Shown here: piece by piece, positions 10,518-19,443 of the stretch
Layout of the letters: every line of letters starts with the position of its first letter
Numbering within the stretch: the stretch's first letter is position 1
Assembly: GCF_016127315.1 (NCBI RefSeq)
Contig: NZ_CP065997.1
Location: 5,146,001-5,210,000, forward strand
Direction of reading: 5' to 3'
DNA: 64,000 bases
Source of the DNA: Achromobacter deleyi
Lineage (GTDB): Bacteria > Pseudomonadota > Gammaproteobacteria > Burkholderiales > Burkholderiaceae_B
Made by a program: the position numbers and the translations under genes
The notes under the pieces: model-generated
The model's database searches: none
What the model was told of the DNA's origin: nothing
Seen by the model: the letters and a program-made list of their open reading frames with translations, nothing else

Positions 10518-12661
10518 CGATAGGCCACGCTGGCGATGATCGTGCGCTCCAGGCCGTACCGGCAGTTGGACTGGGTGTTGTTGCGGCACACGATGGTCTC
10601 GCGGTTGAAGAGGTTGGTGGCATCGAGCGCGAACCGCCACTTGTCGAGCTGGTAGCTCAGGCCGGCGTCGACCATGAACGACGAGCCGTTTTCCATGGTG
10701 TTGGCGACATCCACATAGGTCTTGCCGACGTAGCGCACGCCGACGCCCATGCCCAGTCCGCGCAGCGCGCTGTCCGACAACGTGTAGTTGACCCATGCCG
10801 ACGCCATGTGGCGCGGCGTCACGATGGGCGTTTTGTCCTTCTCGAGCGGATTGTTGCTCTGGGTCACGGTGACATCGTTCAACGTATACGAGGCCACCAC
10901 GTCCAGGTTGCGGATCAGTTCGGCCTTGCCTTCGAGTTCGATCCCGCGCGAACGGATCGCGCCGGTCTGGACGCTGAAGTTGATGTTGCGCGGGTCGGGG
11001 GTCAGCGCGTTGCGCTGCGTCAGGTCGAAGAACGACGCGGCCACCATGCTCTTGGAACCCGGCGGCTGGTACTTGATGCCGAACTCGTATTGCTCGCCCT
11101 TGGTCGGCTTGAAGGGGGTGGCGTCCATCGACACGCCCGCTTGCGGGTTGAACGAGGTCGAGTAGCTCACGTAGGGCGTCACGCCGGAATCGAACAGGTA
11201 GGCCAGCCCCAGGCGGCCGGTCAGCGCGGTATCGTTCTGGCGGGTGGTGCTGCTGGTCAGGTTGTTGCGGCTTTCGGACCTGGCCCAATCGTGCCGCAGG
11301 CCGGCCGTCACCACCACGCGATCGACCTTGATCTGGTCCTGCAGGTACAGGCCGTACTGCCGGTTGACGTCCTTCTGGTCGATGAAGGCGTTGGCGGCGC
11401 CCGGATACGGAATATTCTGGTCGTATACCGGATTGTTCAGGTCCAGGTCGGGCGCGAGGCCCTGGCGATACCATTGCTGGCCGTCCTGGAAGCGGTAGTC
11501 GAAGCCCGCCAGCAACGTATGGACGGCGCGGCCGGCATTGAAGCGGAATTCTCCCTGCGTGTCCACGACCACGCCATCGGCGCTTTCCTTCGAGACCATG
11601 GCATAGCGGCGCAAGGTGTGGCCATCGGGCCTCAGCCCCTGGGCGTAGAGGTCACGCTGGTCGAGCTTGCCGTGCTGGTAGCGCGCATTCTGGCGCACCG
11701 TGACGCTGTCATTGAACCGGTGCTCGAACAGGTAGCCGATGGCGTACTGTTTGCGGTCGTATCGGTTGAAGCCGTAATCGCCCACCGGCACGTGGGTCGG
11801 GTACACCGGACGCGACTCGCCGTCGGTCTCGTCGTGCTGATAGTGGGTCAGCAGCGTGAACGAGGTATCCGAGTTCGGACGCCAGGTGAAGGCCGGCGCG
11901 ATGTAGCCGAGGTCGTCCGGGTAGCGGTGGTCGCCGTCATACTTCACCTGGGTGCCGCTATCGCGCAGAATGCCGGTCAGCCGGTACAGGTACTTGCGGT
12001 CTTCGTCGATCGGGCCGCCGATGTCGAAGGCGGCCTGGCGCCGGTCGAAGTTGCCGGCCTGCAGCACGACCTCGCCGAACGGATCCAGCGTCGGGCGCTT
12101 GGTGATGCGATTGACCAGGCCGCCGGGCGCCACCTGTCCGTACAGCACCGACGAGGGGCCGCGGATCACTTCGACGCGCTCGAGCGCGTAGGGGTCGGTG
12201 CGTGCCCGGATCTGGTCATAGGGCAGCTGGTTCAGGCCGTCGCGGTAGTCGCCGGTTATCTTGGCGTCGAAGCCGCGCAGCACGATCCAGTCGTTGCGTA
12301 CCTCGGCGCCGCCGAAGTTGGTGATCTGCACGCCCGGAACATACTGGATCGCCTGCGACACGCTTTGCACGCCCCGATCGCGCATTTCCTGCGCGCCCAC
12401 CACCGAGATGGATTGGGGAATCTCGCGCAACGGCGTGCTGGTCTTGCTACCCGACGTGGTGTCTTCCGCCACGTAGCCCTGCACCGGGCCCGTGCCGGTA
12501 TCGGCGGTGCCGCTGACGGTGACGCTGGGCAGCGTGCTGACGTTTTCCCCTGTGGCCTGTTGCGCAAGCACCGGCGCGGCGACGACCAGACCCAATAGCG
12601 TCAACGTGTGATGCGGGCGAAGCGTAAAGGCTGTGCGTAATGTGTTTTTATGGTCTTTCAT
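10511..12661 (-). CDS. TonB-dependent ferric-siderophore receptor, FhuA-like
   Basis: A 716-residue outer-membrane receptor. The N-terminal signal peptide ends around VLAQQ. A plug domain follows (LREIPQSISVV, then ERVEVIRGPSSVLYGQ and PGGLVNRITKRP), then a 22-strand-type barrel ending in the aromatic residues YRW. A cysteine pair near the C terminus (IVCRNN and SNCRYG) resembles the FhuA group. There is no N-terminal STN signalling domain, so sigma/anti-sigma control through the receptor is not expected. The start is MKDHKN at 12661; an in-frame extension to 12802 would overlap the aminotransferase and lacks a signal peptide. It lies 55 bp after the aminotransferase and just before the esterase in the same operon, so it is the likely receptor for the peptide made here. 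Confidence 0.93.
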   Translation of the reverse strand: MKDHKNTLRTAFTLRPHHTLTLLGLVVAAPVLAQQATGENVSTLPSVTVSGTADTGTGPVQGYVAEDTTSGSKTSTPLREIPQSISVVGAQEMRDRGVQSVSQAIQYVPGVQITNFGGAEVRNDWIVLRGFDAKITGDYRDGLNQLPYDQIRARTDPYALERVEVIRGPSSVLYGQVAPGGLVNRITKRPTLDPFGEVVLQAGNFDRRQAAFDIGGPIDEDRKYLYRLTGILRDSGTQVKYDGDHRYPDDLGYIAPAFTWRPNSDTSFTLLTHYQHDETDGESRPVYPTHVPVGDYGFNRYDRKQYAIGYLFEHRFNDSVTVRQNARYQHGKLDQRDLYAQGLRPDGHTLRRYAMVSKESADGVVVDTQGEFRFNAGRAVHTLLAGFDYRFQDGQQWYRQGLAPDLDLNNPVYDQNIPYPGAANAFIDQKDVNRQYGLYLQDQIKVDRVVVTAGLRHDWARSESRNNLTSSTTRQNDTALTGRLGLAYLFDSGVTPYVSYSTSFNPQAGVSMDATPFKPTKGEQYEFGIKYQPPGSKSMVAASFFDLTQRNALTPDPRNINFSVQTGAIRSRGIELEGKAELIRNLDVVASYTLNDVTVTQSNNPLEKDKTPIVTPRHMASAWVNYTLSDSALRGLGMGVGVRYVGKTYVDVANTMENGSSFMVDAGLSYQLDKWRFALDATNLFNRETIVCRNNTQSNCRYGLERTIIASVAYRW

Positions 12662-12716
12662 GATGTCTTCAGGTAGTCGGGCGCGCCTGCTTCCAGGCTC
12701 GCCCTTTTTGAGCGCG

Positions 12717-14183
12717 TCAAGCTGCCTGGGCGGCCGCCGTCGGCTGTAACGGCGCACGCGCGTCTGGCGTGCTCCGGGCAAGGGAAGCCGTGTCCACGGC
12801 ATGTCGGAGCGCCGCGGCGAAAATCTCGCAGACGTGGTCGATCTGCGCGGCGGTGATGATCAGGGGCGGCAGGAAGCGCACCACGCAACCGTGGCGTCCG
12901 CCCAGTTCGACGATCAGGCCGCGCCGCAGGCATTCGGCCTGCACCTGGCCCGCCAGGGCCGTGGCCGGCGCGCGGCCGTCGTCCTGCGCGGGGTCGATCA
13001 GTTCCACGCCCTGCATCAGGCCGCGGCCGCGCACGTCGCCGATCTGCGGCAAGTCGCGCTGCAGGGCGCGCAGATGCCCGGCCAGGCGTGCGCCCATTTC
13101 GGCGGCGTGATCGGCCAACGCTTCTTCGCGCAGGACCTTCAGGGTGACGCTGCCGGCCGCCATCGCGAGCTGGTTGCCGCGGAAAGTGCCGGCATGGGTG
13201 CCGCTGGTCCATTGATCCAGGTCCTGGTCGTACACCACCAGCGACAGCGGCAAGCCGCCGCCGATGGCCTTGGACAGCACCACCACGTCGGGTTCGATGC
13301 CTGCGTGCTCGAACGCGAAGCGCTTGCCCGTGCGGCAGAACCCGGATTGGATTTCGTCGGCGATGAGGGGCACGCCGGCACGCCGGGTCAGGTCGCGCAC
13401 GCCCGCCAGCCAATTGGTCGGGGCCGGGATCACTCCGCCTTCGCCTTGCACGGGTTCCAGGATCATCGCCGCCGGGGTGGCCACGCCGCCCTCGGGATCC
13501 GTCAGGACCGATTCGATGTAGCGCAGGCCCGCCTTTACGCCGGCGTCGCCATGCAGGCCGAAGGGGCAGCGGTAGTCATAGGGATACGGCAGGAATTGCA
13601 CGCCGGCCAGCGGCGAGCGCAGCGACTGCTTGGGACGGGTGTTGCCCATCAGTTGCAGCGCGCCCTGGGTCATGCCGTGGTACGCGCCCTGGAAAGCCAG
13701 CACGTCGGCGCGGCCGGTGGCCGTCTTGACCAGCTTCAATGCCGCCTCGATGGCATCGGTGCCGGCCGGACCGCAGAACTGCACCCGTGCGCGCGCCGCC
13801 AGCCGCGCAGGCAGGAAATCGAGCAGATCACGCATGAATCGATCCTTGACCGGGGTGGTCAGGTCCAGCGTCAGCAAGGGCAGCTCGTCGCGCAGGGTGT
13901 TCTGCATGGCCTCGGCGACCGCGGCATGGTTGTGGCCCAGCGCGAGCGAGCCGGCGCCGGCCAGGCAGTCGATGAAGACGCGGCCCTCGACGTCCTCGAC
14001 ATAGATGCCTTTGGCACGCCGCAGCGCCAGCGGAATGCGCCGGGGATAGCTGCGCGCGTTCGACTCGCGCTCGGCCTGGAATTGCAGCAGCGGATGGTGC
14101 TTGATCACGTAAGGATGGCGCAATGCATCGTGCCTGCGTTCCAGATCCTGCTCGGTCGTCGAGGGTGCGAGATGGGTTGCCAT
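12717..14183 (-). CDS. Class III aminotransferase, diaminobutyrate-2-oxoglutarate transaminase type
   Basis: A 488-residue PLP enzyme of the DABA aminotransferase group. It is expected to convert aspartate semialdehyde plus glutamate to L-2,4-diaminobutyrate. PLP contacts are visible: Asp276 in LIADEIQSGF and the Schiff-base lysine Lys305 in VLSKAIGGG. ILEPVQGEGG is typical of the family. It sits 65 bp downstream of the ornithine monooxygenase in the siderophore operon. No diaminobutyrate decarboxylase is adjacent, so the product is probably used as a peptide building block by the synthetase portion upstream of the window. GAAGG about 10 nt before the ATG is the likely ribosome site. Substrate assignment within class III is by resemblance. 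Confidence 0.88.
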   Translation of the reverse strand: MATHLAPSTTEQDLERRHDALRHPYVIKHHPLLQFQAERESNARSYPRRIPLALRRAKGIYVEDVEGRVFIDCLAGAGSLALGHNHAAVAEAMQNTLRDELPLLTLDLTTPVKDRFMRDLLDFLPARLAARARVQFCGPAGTDAIEAALKLVKTATGRADVLAFQGAYHGMTQGALQLMGNTRPKQSLRSPLAGVQFLPYPYDYRCPFGLHGDAGVKAGLRYIESVLTDPEGGVATPAAMILEPVQGEGGVIPAPTNWLAGVRDLTRRAGVPLIADEIQSGFCRTGKRFAFEHAGIEPDVVVLSKAIGGGLPLSLVVYDQDLDQWTSGTHAGTFRGNQLAMAAGSVTLKVLREEALADHAAEMGARLAGHLRALQRDLPQIGDVRGRGLMQGVELIDPAQDDGRAPATALAGQVQAECLRRGLIVELGGRHGCVVRFLPPLIITAAQIDHVCEIFAAALRHAVDTASLARSTPDARAPLQPTAAAQAA

Positions 14184-14226
14184 GAGAATTCGCCTTCAGT
14201 GAGCCGCCCGGCGCGGGCGGCGGGAC

Positions 14227-14246
14227 GGGGCGGCGGTAGCCGCCCC
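14227..14246 (-). other. Intercistronic GC hairpin
   Basis: An 8-bp perfect stem (GGGGCGGC with GCCGCCCC, 4-nt loop) lies directly after the ornithine monooxygenase stop and before the aminotransferase. There is no T-run, so it is more likely an RNA-stability or processing element than a terminator. Confidence 0.4.
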
Positions 14247-14248
14247 GG

Positions 14249-15544
14249 TCATGAGATCAACGCGGCCGCCGGCCGCACAGGCGCGGCGACGCGCGCGTCG
14301 GCGGGCATGTCCAGCAGGGCGCTACCGATTTCCTGCGAGCGGATCGCCAGGATCGACAACAGGCTGTCGCTGATGCCATGGGTGCTTTCGCTGCCGCCCT
14401 GCACATAGATGGCGGGCAGCAGGCGGTCGGTGGCGCGCACCCGGTAATTGCGATCGATCTGGAAATCAGGCAGGAAGGACGCCAGGGGGCTGAGCAGCGC
14501 CCGATGCTGGTCGCGCACGTAGCCGGTGGCCAGCACCACCGCGTCGTAGCGGCATTGCGTCCGGTCGCCGCTCTCGCTGTCCTGCAACTGCAGGGTGATC
14601 CCGTCGTCGCCAGGCTGCACGGCCGTGATCCGGCAGTGGCGTTGCAGGCGATGGCGCGCCTCGCGCCGGACCCGCTGTTGATACAGCACGTCATAGATGC
14701 GTTCGATCAGTGCCAGGTCCGGCGCGGCATAGTTGGTGTGCCAGACGTCGGCCAGCAGGGCATCGCGCTCGTGCGGCGGTCGGTCGTAGATGTAATCGGT
14801 GTGTTCGGCGTTGAAAATCTCGTTCATGAAGGGGCTGTCGTCCGAAGGACGCAGCGCGCGGCCGCGGATCAGCAGGTCGACGGCCGGCTGGCGCGGGTGG
14901 CCATGCAGGTCCATGAAGATTTCGGCGGCGCTCTGCCCGGCGCCCACCACGGCGACGCGGCCCAGCTCGCCAGTCTGGTTGATGGCGCTCAGGTATTTGC
15001 TGGAATGGATGATGCGCGCGTCGTGCCGTGCCTGGGCGAAGATGTCCGGCACATTGGGGCGCCCGCCGACGCTGACGATCAGGTTGCGCGCCAGGCGGTC
15101 GGTGATCCTGCCCTGGGCGTCGCGCGACACCACGCGCAGCAGCGTCACGGTGTCGCCGTCGAATTCGGGGCGGACCTCGATCACGTCTTCGCCGTAGCGC
15201 ACCTGTTCGTCGAAATGGTCCGCCGCCCACTTCAGGTAGCCGTTGAAGTCGTGGCGGCTCGGAAAGAAGGTTTGCAGGTTGATGAACTGCTGCAAGCGGC
15301 CCTCGGCGTGCAGATAGCTCAGGAACGAGAAGGGGCTGGCGGGATTGCGCAGGGTGACCAGGTCCTTCAGGAAGGAGATCTGCATGTGCGTGCCGTCGAG
15401 CATCATGTGCGGATGCCAGGCGAATTCCGCTTGCCGTTCCAGGAACAGGGCGCGCAGCGGCGGGCCGGCGCGCTCGCGCAGGGCGATGGCCAGGGCGATG
15501 TTGGACGGCCCGAAGCCGATACCGATGAGATCGTGTACGAGCAT
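14249..15544 (-). CDS. pvdA: L-ornithine N5-monooxygenase, PvdA/IucD family
   Basis: A 431-residue FAD- and NADPH-dependent N-hydroxylating monooxygenase. It makes N5-hydroxyornithine, the precursor of hydroxamate iron ligands. The FAD motif GIGFGPSN is at residues 8-15, the substrate/FAD region MQISFLKDLVTLRNP is near 54-68, the NADPH motif VVGAGQSAAE is near 199-208, and the C-terminal LATGYVRD motif is present. It starts 8 bp after the acyltransferase stop, so the two steps (hydroxylation, acylation) are co-expressed. Length and motifs fit ornithine rather than lysine hydroxylases, but the ornithine/lysine split is by resemblance. Confidence 0.94.
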   Translation of the reverse strand: MLVHDLIGIGFGPSNIALAIALRERAGPPLRALFLERQAEFAWHPHMMLDGTHMQISFLKDLVTLRNPASPFSFLSYLHAEGRLQQFINLQTFFPSRHDFNGYLKWAADHFDEQVRYGEDVIEVRPEFDGDTVTLLRVVSRDAQGRITDRLARNLIVSVGGRPNVPDIFAQARHDARIIHSSKYLSAINQTGELGRVAVVGAGQSAAEIFMDLHGHPRQPAVDLLIRGRALRPSDDSPFMNEIFNAEHTDYIYDRPPHERDALLADVWHTNYAAPDLALIERIYDVLYQQRVRREARHRLQRHCRITAVQPGDDGITLQLQDSESGDRTQCRYDAVVLATGYVRDQHRALLSPLASFLPDFQIDRNYRVRATDRLLPAIYVQGGSESTHGISDSLLSILAIRSQEIGSALLDMPADARVAAPVRPAAALIS

Positions 15545-15552
15545 GGCGGCCT

Positions 15553-16689
15553 TCAGTGCAAGGAGGGGGAAACGGGGCGGTCGGCCTGGCGCGGCTGGAG
15601 CGGCGCCAGTGCCTGGGGGGTGATGCCATCGGCGGCCCGCGGGACCCAGAGCGATTCATTGAAGAACCGTTCGCGCGTGAGCGTGCCCAGCATGGCGCGT
15701 TTGTGGGGGAAGTCGAAGGTCTTTTCCAGCGCGTAACCGCTGCGTGCCAGGCTGCGCAGCATCTTCGCGTTGTCGATGCGGGGCTCGATGACCAGGCGCT
15801 GTGTGCGGGGATCGTCCAGGAACAGGTAATGCGAGATCGACGGCATCCAGGCCGAGACGAAATGCTGGCCGCGATAGGCGGGATCGCCGATCAGCACATG
15901 CCAGCCGCGATCATGGTCGGCGGCGCCGCAGAACGCGGCGATGCGGTCCTCGCGGGCCCAGTAGGCCTCGACGTAGCCCAACGGGACACCGTCCAGGCAG
16001 ATCACCAGCGGCAGCGTATGCGCGTCCTCGGTTTGCTTGCGCAGATAGGCGCGGTGCTTTTCGATGGGGCCCGCCTCTTCCCAGAAGTGCGCGACCGTCG
16101 GGTCGTTCATCCACAGGTTGAGACGGACGGCATCGAGCTCCTCGGTGGCAACGCGCAGGGACAAGGTGGCCTGCAGCCAGGGAATGTGGCGCCGGTAGAC
16201 CACGCTGGCCGGCTTGGGCGGCCGGCGCGGATGGCGGGCCGCGCCCGTCATGACGTAGTCCAGCGGATAGGGCGCCGCCGCCGGGCCGGCGAGCCAGGGA
16301 TGCTGCTGCTGCCAGAAGAGGCCGGCCTGGGCGATGATGGGTTCGTCCGGCGGGCGCCGCAATATCCCCTGCGTGAACAGCGGCGATTGGCGTGGCAACG
16401 GCGCGACCACGCGGATCGTGCGCGGGGCCGGGTGCAGCGCGAACGTGGCCTCCAGCGCGGCCAGCAGTTCGGGCGTGTCGGGGCCGGTCGAGCAGGGCCC
16501 CAGCCAGTCGAGCTGGGCCTGGTCGCCGGCGTGGTGCAGGCGCCAGGCGCTGGCGGCATCGCGATCGATGACCTTGATGGTCAGGCAGGACCCTTGCATG
16601 ACGGCTTCATGGGGCACGCCGCCGGGGTGGCAGAGATAACGGTGCGATTGCGCGTGTCCAATCGAGGTTTGCTTGGTGACGGGTGGCAT
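15553..16689 (-). CDS. GNAT acyltransferase of the IucB/AlcB siderophore family (N5-hydroxyornithine acetyltransferase)
   Basis: A 378-residue protein. The C-terminal half (about residues 170-345) is the GNAT siderophore-biosynthesis domain, with HFWEEAG, a CoA-site region RLVIEPRIDNAKM and GTLTRERFF as in IucB, AlcB and RhbD relatives. It should acylate the hydroxylamine made by the next gene to give an N5-acyl-N5-hydroxyornithine hydroxamate. It is the first gene of the leftward biosynthetic operon, behind a Fur-box-like site at 16751-16769. The acyl donor (acetyl- or another CoA) cannot be read from the sequence. Confidence 0.9.
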   Translation of the reverse strand: MPPVTKQTSIGHAQSHRYLCHPGGVPHEAVMQGSCLTIKVIDRDAASAWRLHHAGDQAQLDWLGPCSTGPDTPELLAALEATFALHPAPRTIRVVAPLPRQSPLFTQGILRRPPDEPIIAQAGLFWQQQHPWLAGPAAAPYPLDYVMTGAARHPRRPPKPASVVYRRHIPWLQATLSLRVATEELDAVRLNLWMNDPTVAHFWEEAGPIEKHRAYLRKQTEDAHTLPLVICLDGVPLGYVEAYWAREDRIAAFCGAADHDRGWHVLIGDPAYRGQHFVSAWMPSISHYLFLDDPRTQRLVIEPRIDNAKMLRSLARSGYALEKTFDFPHKRAMLGTLTRERFFNESLWVPRAADGITPQALAPLQPRQADRPVSPSLH

Positions 16690-16750
16690 CTGCGTCCAGG
16701 GAAGGAGAACAACCGGGCGGGCCGGCGTATGAAGCGCTCTTCTTAACTAG

Positions 16751-16769
16751 ACGAATGAGAATCGCTGCC
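16751..16769. promoter_or_regulatory. Candidate Fur box upstream of the hydroxamate biosynthesis operon
   Basis: The 19 bases around AATGAGAATCGCTG match the Fur consensus at about 11 of 19 positions by eye. The site is 62 bp before the acyltransferase start and just beyond the fhuF stop. It would give iron repression of the operon 16689 to 9543. Confidence 0.6.
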
Positions 16770-16771
16770 GT

Positions 16772-17572
16772 TCAGCAGGCCGCCGTGTCGACGTCGGCGC
16801 ATGGGCCGGCCACGCGCCGGGCGGCGCGATTGCATGGCGCGAGCGGGCAGAGATCGCAGTAGCCATGGCCCGGCAACTGGTAATAGAGGCAGCAGCGGCG
16901 CAACAGCGTGTGGGTCGTGTCGCCCTGCGCGCTGCCGCGCGTGACCGCGCGCGCCGGCCGGTACATCGGGTTTTCGAGGCCGTCCCAATCGGGACGCGCG
17001 AGCAGCCAGGCGTGATCGGCGCGCAGGCCTGCATGCGTCGGCAGCATGCGCGCGAGTTGGCTGAAGATCACCTCGAGATAGCGGGCCGCATTGCCCCACA
17101 CGATGCGCGGCGCCACGCCGCAGCATTCGGCCAACCGGGCGGCGACGGGCGCGATGTGGCCGTGCAGCAGGGTGGCATAGCGCTCGGCGCTGGGCGCGCC
17201 GGGCATGGCGTGGCCGTCGTGAGGCAGCAGGAAAGGCAGGGGTGCGCCATCTTCGGCCAATGCCAGGCGAGCCTGCGTGGTGCCGACAGGCAGGACGCGC
17301 TGCAGCACGCTGGCCGCCGCCACGACCGGTGGCAGCAGGCGCCAGAAATAGGTGAGCGACCAGACCGAGGCCAACGCCGCCAGGGGCGCCTGCGGATCCG
17401 TGACGGGCGGGTCGAGGTGGCGGGCGTGGGCCCGGCAGGCGGCCGCAAGCGTCGCCGGGCATTCCAGCCACGCCGCCACCGTTGGCGCCGTGCTGCCGGA
17501 CGGCGCCAACGCCACGCCAGCGCCGTGCGTGCGCCATTCCCCGGGAAAGAGCGGTTCCAGGCAGGGGATCAT
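16772..17572 (-). CDS. fhuF: FhuF-like siderophore-iron reductase (2Fe-2S)
   Basis: A 266-residue cytoplasmic protein. The C terminus has the diagnostic FhuF cluster motif C-C-x10-C-x2-C: Cys227, Cys228, Cys239, Cys242. This motif binds a 2Fe-2S centre that reduces ferric hydroxamates and frees Fe2+ inside the cell. It is divergent from the PvdE-like exporter and lies just upstream of the biosynthetic operon. It fits a siderophore recycled by reduction rather than by hydrolysis alone. The ATG at 17572 has no strong ribosome site; an overlapping longer frame is a shadow. Three further cysteines at the C terminus (258, 266, plus 247) are not part of the motif. Confidence 0.92.
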   Translation of the reverse strand: MIPCLEPLFPGEWRTHGAGVALAPSGSTAPTVAAWLECPATLAAACRAHARHLDPPVTDPQAPLAALASVWSLTYFWRLLPPVVAAASVLQRVLPVGTTQARLALAEDGAPLPFLLPHDGHAMPGAPSAERYATLLHGHIAPVAARLAECCGVAPRIVWGNAARYLEVIFSQLARMLPTHAGLRADHAWLLARPDWDGLENPMYRPARAVTRGSAQGDTTHTLLRRCCLYYQLPGHGYCDLCPLAPCNRAARRVAGPCADVDTAAC

Positions 17573-17731
17573 GGGACGACGGCACCGTCACGGTTATGGC
17601 TCATAGGAATACAGACGAATCAGCCTGGCGAAAATTCAATGCCCAGGCGTTCGGCCCGATCCGTGGGTAAATTTCGGTTCGGCCGGTTCGTCTATCCATA
17701 AGACCCCCTCCGCTTTTTCTAGGAATCCGGC
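17573..17731. promoter_or_regulatory. Divergent promoter region, fhuF and PvdE-like exporter
   Basis: 159 bases separate two outward-facing siderophore genes and must hold both promoters. AGGA at 17721-17724 is a good ribosome site for the TTG start at 17732. I did not find a convincing Fur box here. Confidence 0.5.
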
Positions 17732-19441
17732 TTGATTACCCATTTGATCCGGCAGTCTCGCGCCGCGCTGGTCCTGGCGTCGCTTGCCTGCCTGTGCGCA
17801 GGCGTGGCCAGCGTGTTGCTGGTCGTCTTGATCAACACGGCCTTGACGGCCGAGCCCGATGCCCGTGGCGGGTTGGCATGGCAATTCGCGGCCGTCGCCA
17901 TCTTCGCGATGCTGGCGCGCATGGCCGCATCGTTGATGTTCGAACGCCTGGGGCAACAGGCCCAGGCCGATCTGCGCCGCTACATCACGGACCGCGCCAT
18001 GCGCGCCGACTATGCCCGGCTCGAGGAAGTGGGCGCGGACCGCCTGCAGTCCGCGCTCACCGAGCACAGCGGCAATATCGCCCAGTACTTCGTGATGCTG
18101 CCCGCCATCCTGACCAACGCGGTGATCGTCGTCGGCTGCCTGCTCTATCTGGCGCTGCTGTCCTGGCAGGTATTCCTGGTGGCGGTGCTGGTGGTGGGCC
18201 TGGGGTCGCTCGGCTACCATTTCGCCCACCTGCGGGCCATTCGTCACCTGGAGGTGGCCGCGCGTGAGCAGGACGGCCTGTTCGCGGGCTTCCGTTCGGT
18301 CAACGCGGGCGCCAAGGAATTGCGGCTGCACCAGGGCAAGCGCGCCGCCTTCACGCAGGACGTGCTGCATCGCTCCATCGAGGCGGTGCGGCGCGCCCGC
18401 ACGCGCGGCATGTCGATCTTCGTGGTGTCGACCAGCTGGAGCCATTTCCTGATCTATGCCTTCATCGGCCTGGTGCTGTTCGCACTGGCGGGCGAGGGCG
18501 CCAGCCAGCAGCGCGTCATGACGGGCTTCGCGCTGGTGTTCCTGTACATGGTGGCGCCGCTGGAGGCGCTGCTGCTGAACATCCCGCGCGCCAACCTGGC
18601 GCGGGTGGCGGCCCGGCGCATCGATGCGATCGTGGCGGGCCTGGTGGCTTCCGAATCCGCCGCGCCGCCGGCCGAGTCGCCGGCCACGCTGCGATCGGTG
18701 GCCTTGCGGGGCGTCACCCATGTCTACTATCACGAGCAGTCCGACGATACCTTCCAGCTCGGGCCGGTGGACCTGGCTTTCGGTCCCGGCGAGATCGTGT
18801 TCCTGGTGGGGGGCAACGGCAGTGGCAAGACCACGCTCGCCAAGCTGCTGGTGGGCCTCTACCGGCCGGAACAGGGCGCGATGACCGTCGATGGCGTCGA
18901 AGTGACGGACGCCAACCGCGATGCCTATCGCCAGCGCTTTTCAGCGATCTTCTCCGATTTCCACCTGTTTGACCGCCTGCTCGAAGCCAGCCGGGGCAAC
19001 CTCGATGACGAGGGCAATCGCTGGCTCGAACGCCTGCTGCTGAACCACAAGGTGCAGGTGCGCGACGGCGCCTTTTCCACGCAGGCGCTGTCGCAGGGGC
19101 AGCGCAAGCGGCTGGCACTGGTCGTAGCCTACCTGGAGAACCGCCCGTTCATCGTGTTCGACGAATGGGCGGCCGACCAGGATCCGGTGTTCAAGGACGT
19201 CTTCTATCGCGAACTGCTCCCCGAGCTGAAGGCGCGTGGCAAGACGGTGCTGGTGATTTCACACGATGACCGCTACTTCGACCTGGCCGATCGCATTCTG
19301 CGCATGGAGCACGGGCAATTGCTGGGCGAGGCCGCAAAGGCGCCGGCCACGCCCGCGTCAGCGCCGGCGGGGACTCGCCCGGGCTTGATCGACGCGGCGA
19401 TTCCCCGGGCGGAAATGGTGCCTGGCGCAAGCCCGATCTGA
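17732..19441 (+). CDS. PvdE-like cyclic-peptide/siderophore ABC exporter (fused TM-ATPase)
   Basis: A 569-residue half-transporter. Residues about 10-310 form a six-helix membrane domain; residues about 330-540 form the ATPase with GGNGSGKTT (Walker A), LSQGQRKRL (signature) and FIVFDEWAADQDP (Walker B, the unusual form seen in PvdE and SyrD relatives). It should move the siderophore or its precursor across the inner membrane. The start is TTG at 17732, supported by AGGA seven bases upstream. Its stop is two bases from the convergent ATPase gene, so the two transcripts run into each other. The terminal 35 residues are low-complexity Ala/Pro. Confidence 0.92.
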   Translation: MITHLIRQSRAALVLASLACLCAGVASVLLVVLINTALTAEPDARGGLAWQFAAVAIFAMLARMAASLMFERLGQQAQADLRRYITDRAMRADYARLEEVGADRLQSALTEHSGNIAQYFVMLPAILTNAVIVVGCLLYLALLSWQVFLVAVLVVGLGSLGYHFAHLRAIRHLEVAAREQDGLFAGFRSVNAGAKELRLHQGKRAAFTQDVLHRSIEAVRRARTRGMSIFVVSTSWSHFLIYAFIGLVLFALAGEGASQQRVMTGFALVFLYMVAPLEALLLNIPRANLARVAARRIDAIVAGLVASESAAPPAESPATLRSVALRGVTHVYYHEQSDDTFQLGPVDLAFGPGEIVFLVGGNGSGKTTLAKLLVGLYRPEQGAMTVDGVEVTDANRDAYRQRFSAIFSDFHLFDRLLEASRGNLDDEGNRWLERLLLNHKVQVRDGAFSTQALSQGQRKRLALVVAYLENRPFIVFDEWAADQDPVFKDVFYRELLPELKARGKTVLVISHDDRYFDLADRILRMEHGQLLGEAAKAPATPASAPAGTRPGLIDAAIPRAEMVPGASPI

Positions 19442-19443
19442 AC

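Noticed and set aside
14172..14190. ATGAGAATTCGCC at the aminotransferase start as a Fur box
   Set aside because: Only a half-site match, with no symmetric partner, and it lies within an operon.
10502..14408. Long plus-strand frames opposite the receptor and aminotransferase
   Set aside because: No recognisable domains, compositionally shadow-like, and the minus-strand genes have complete motifs.
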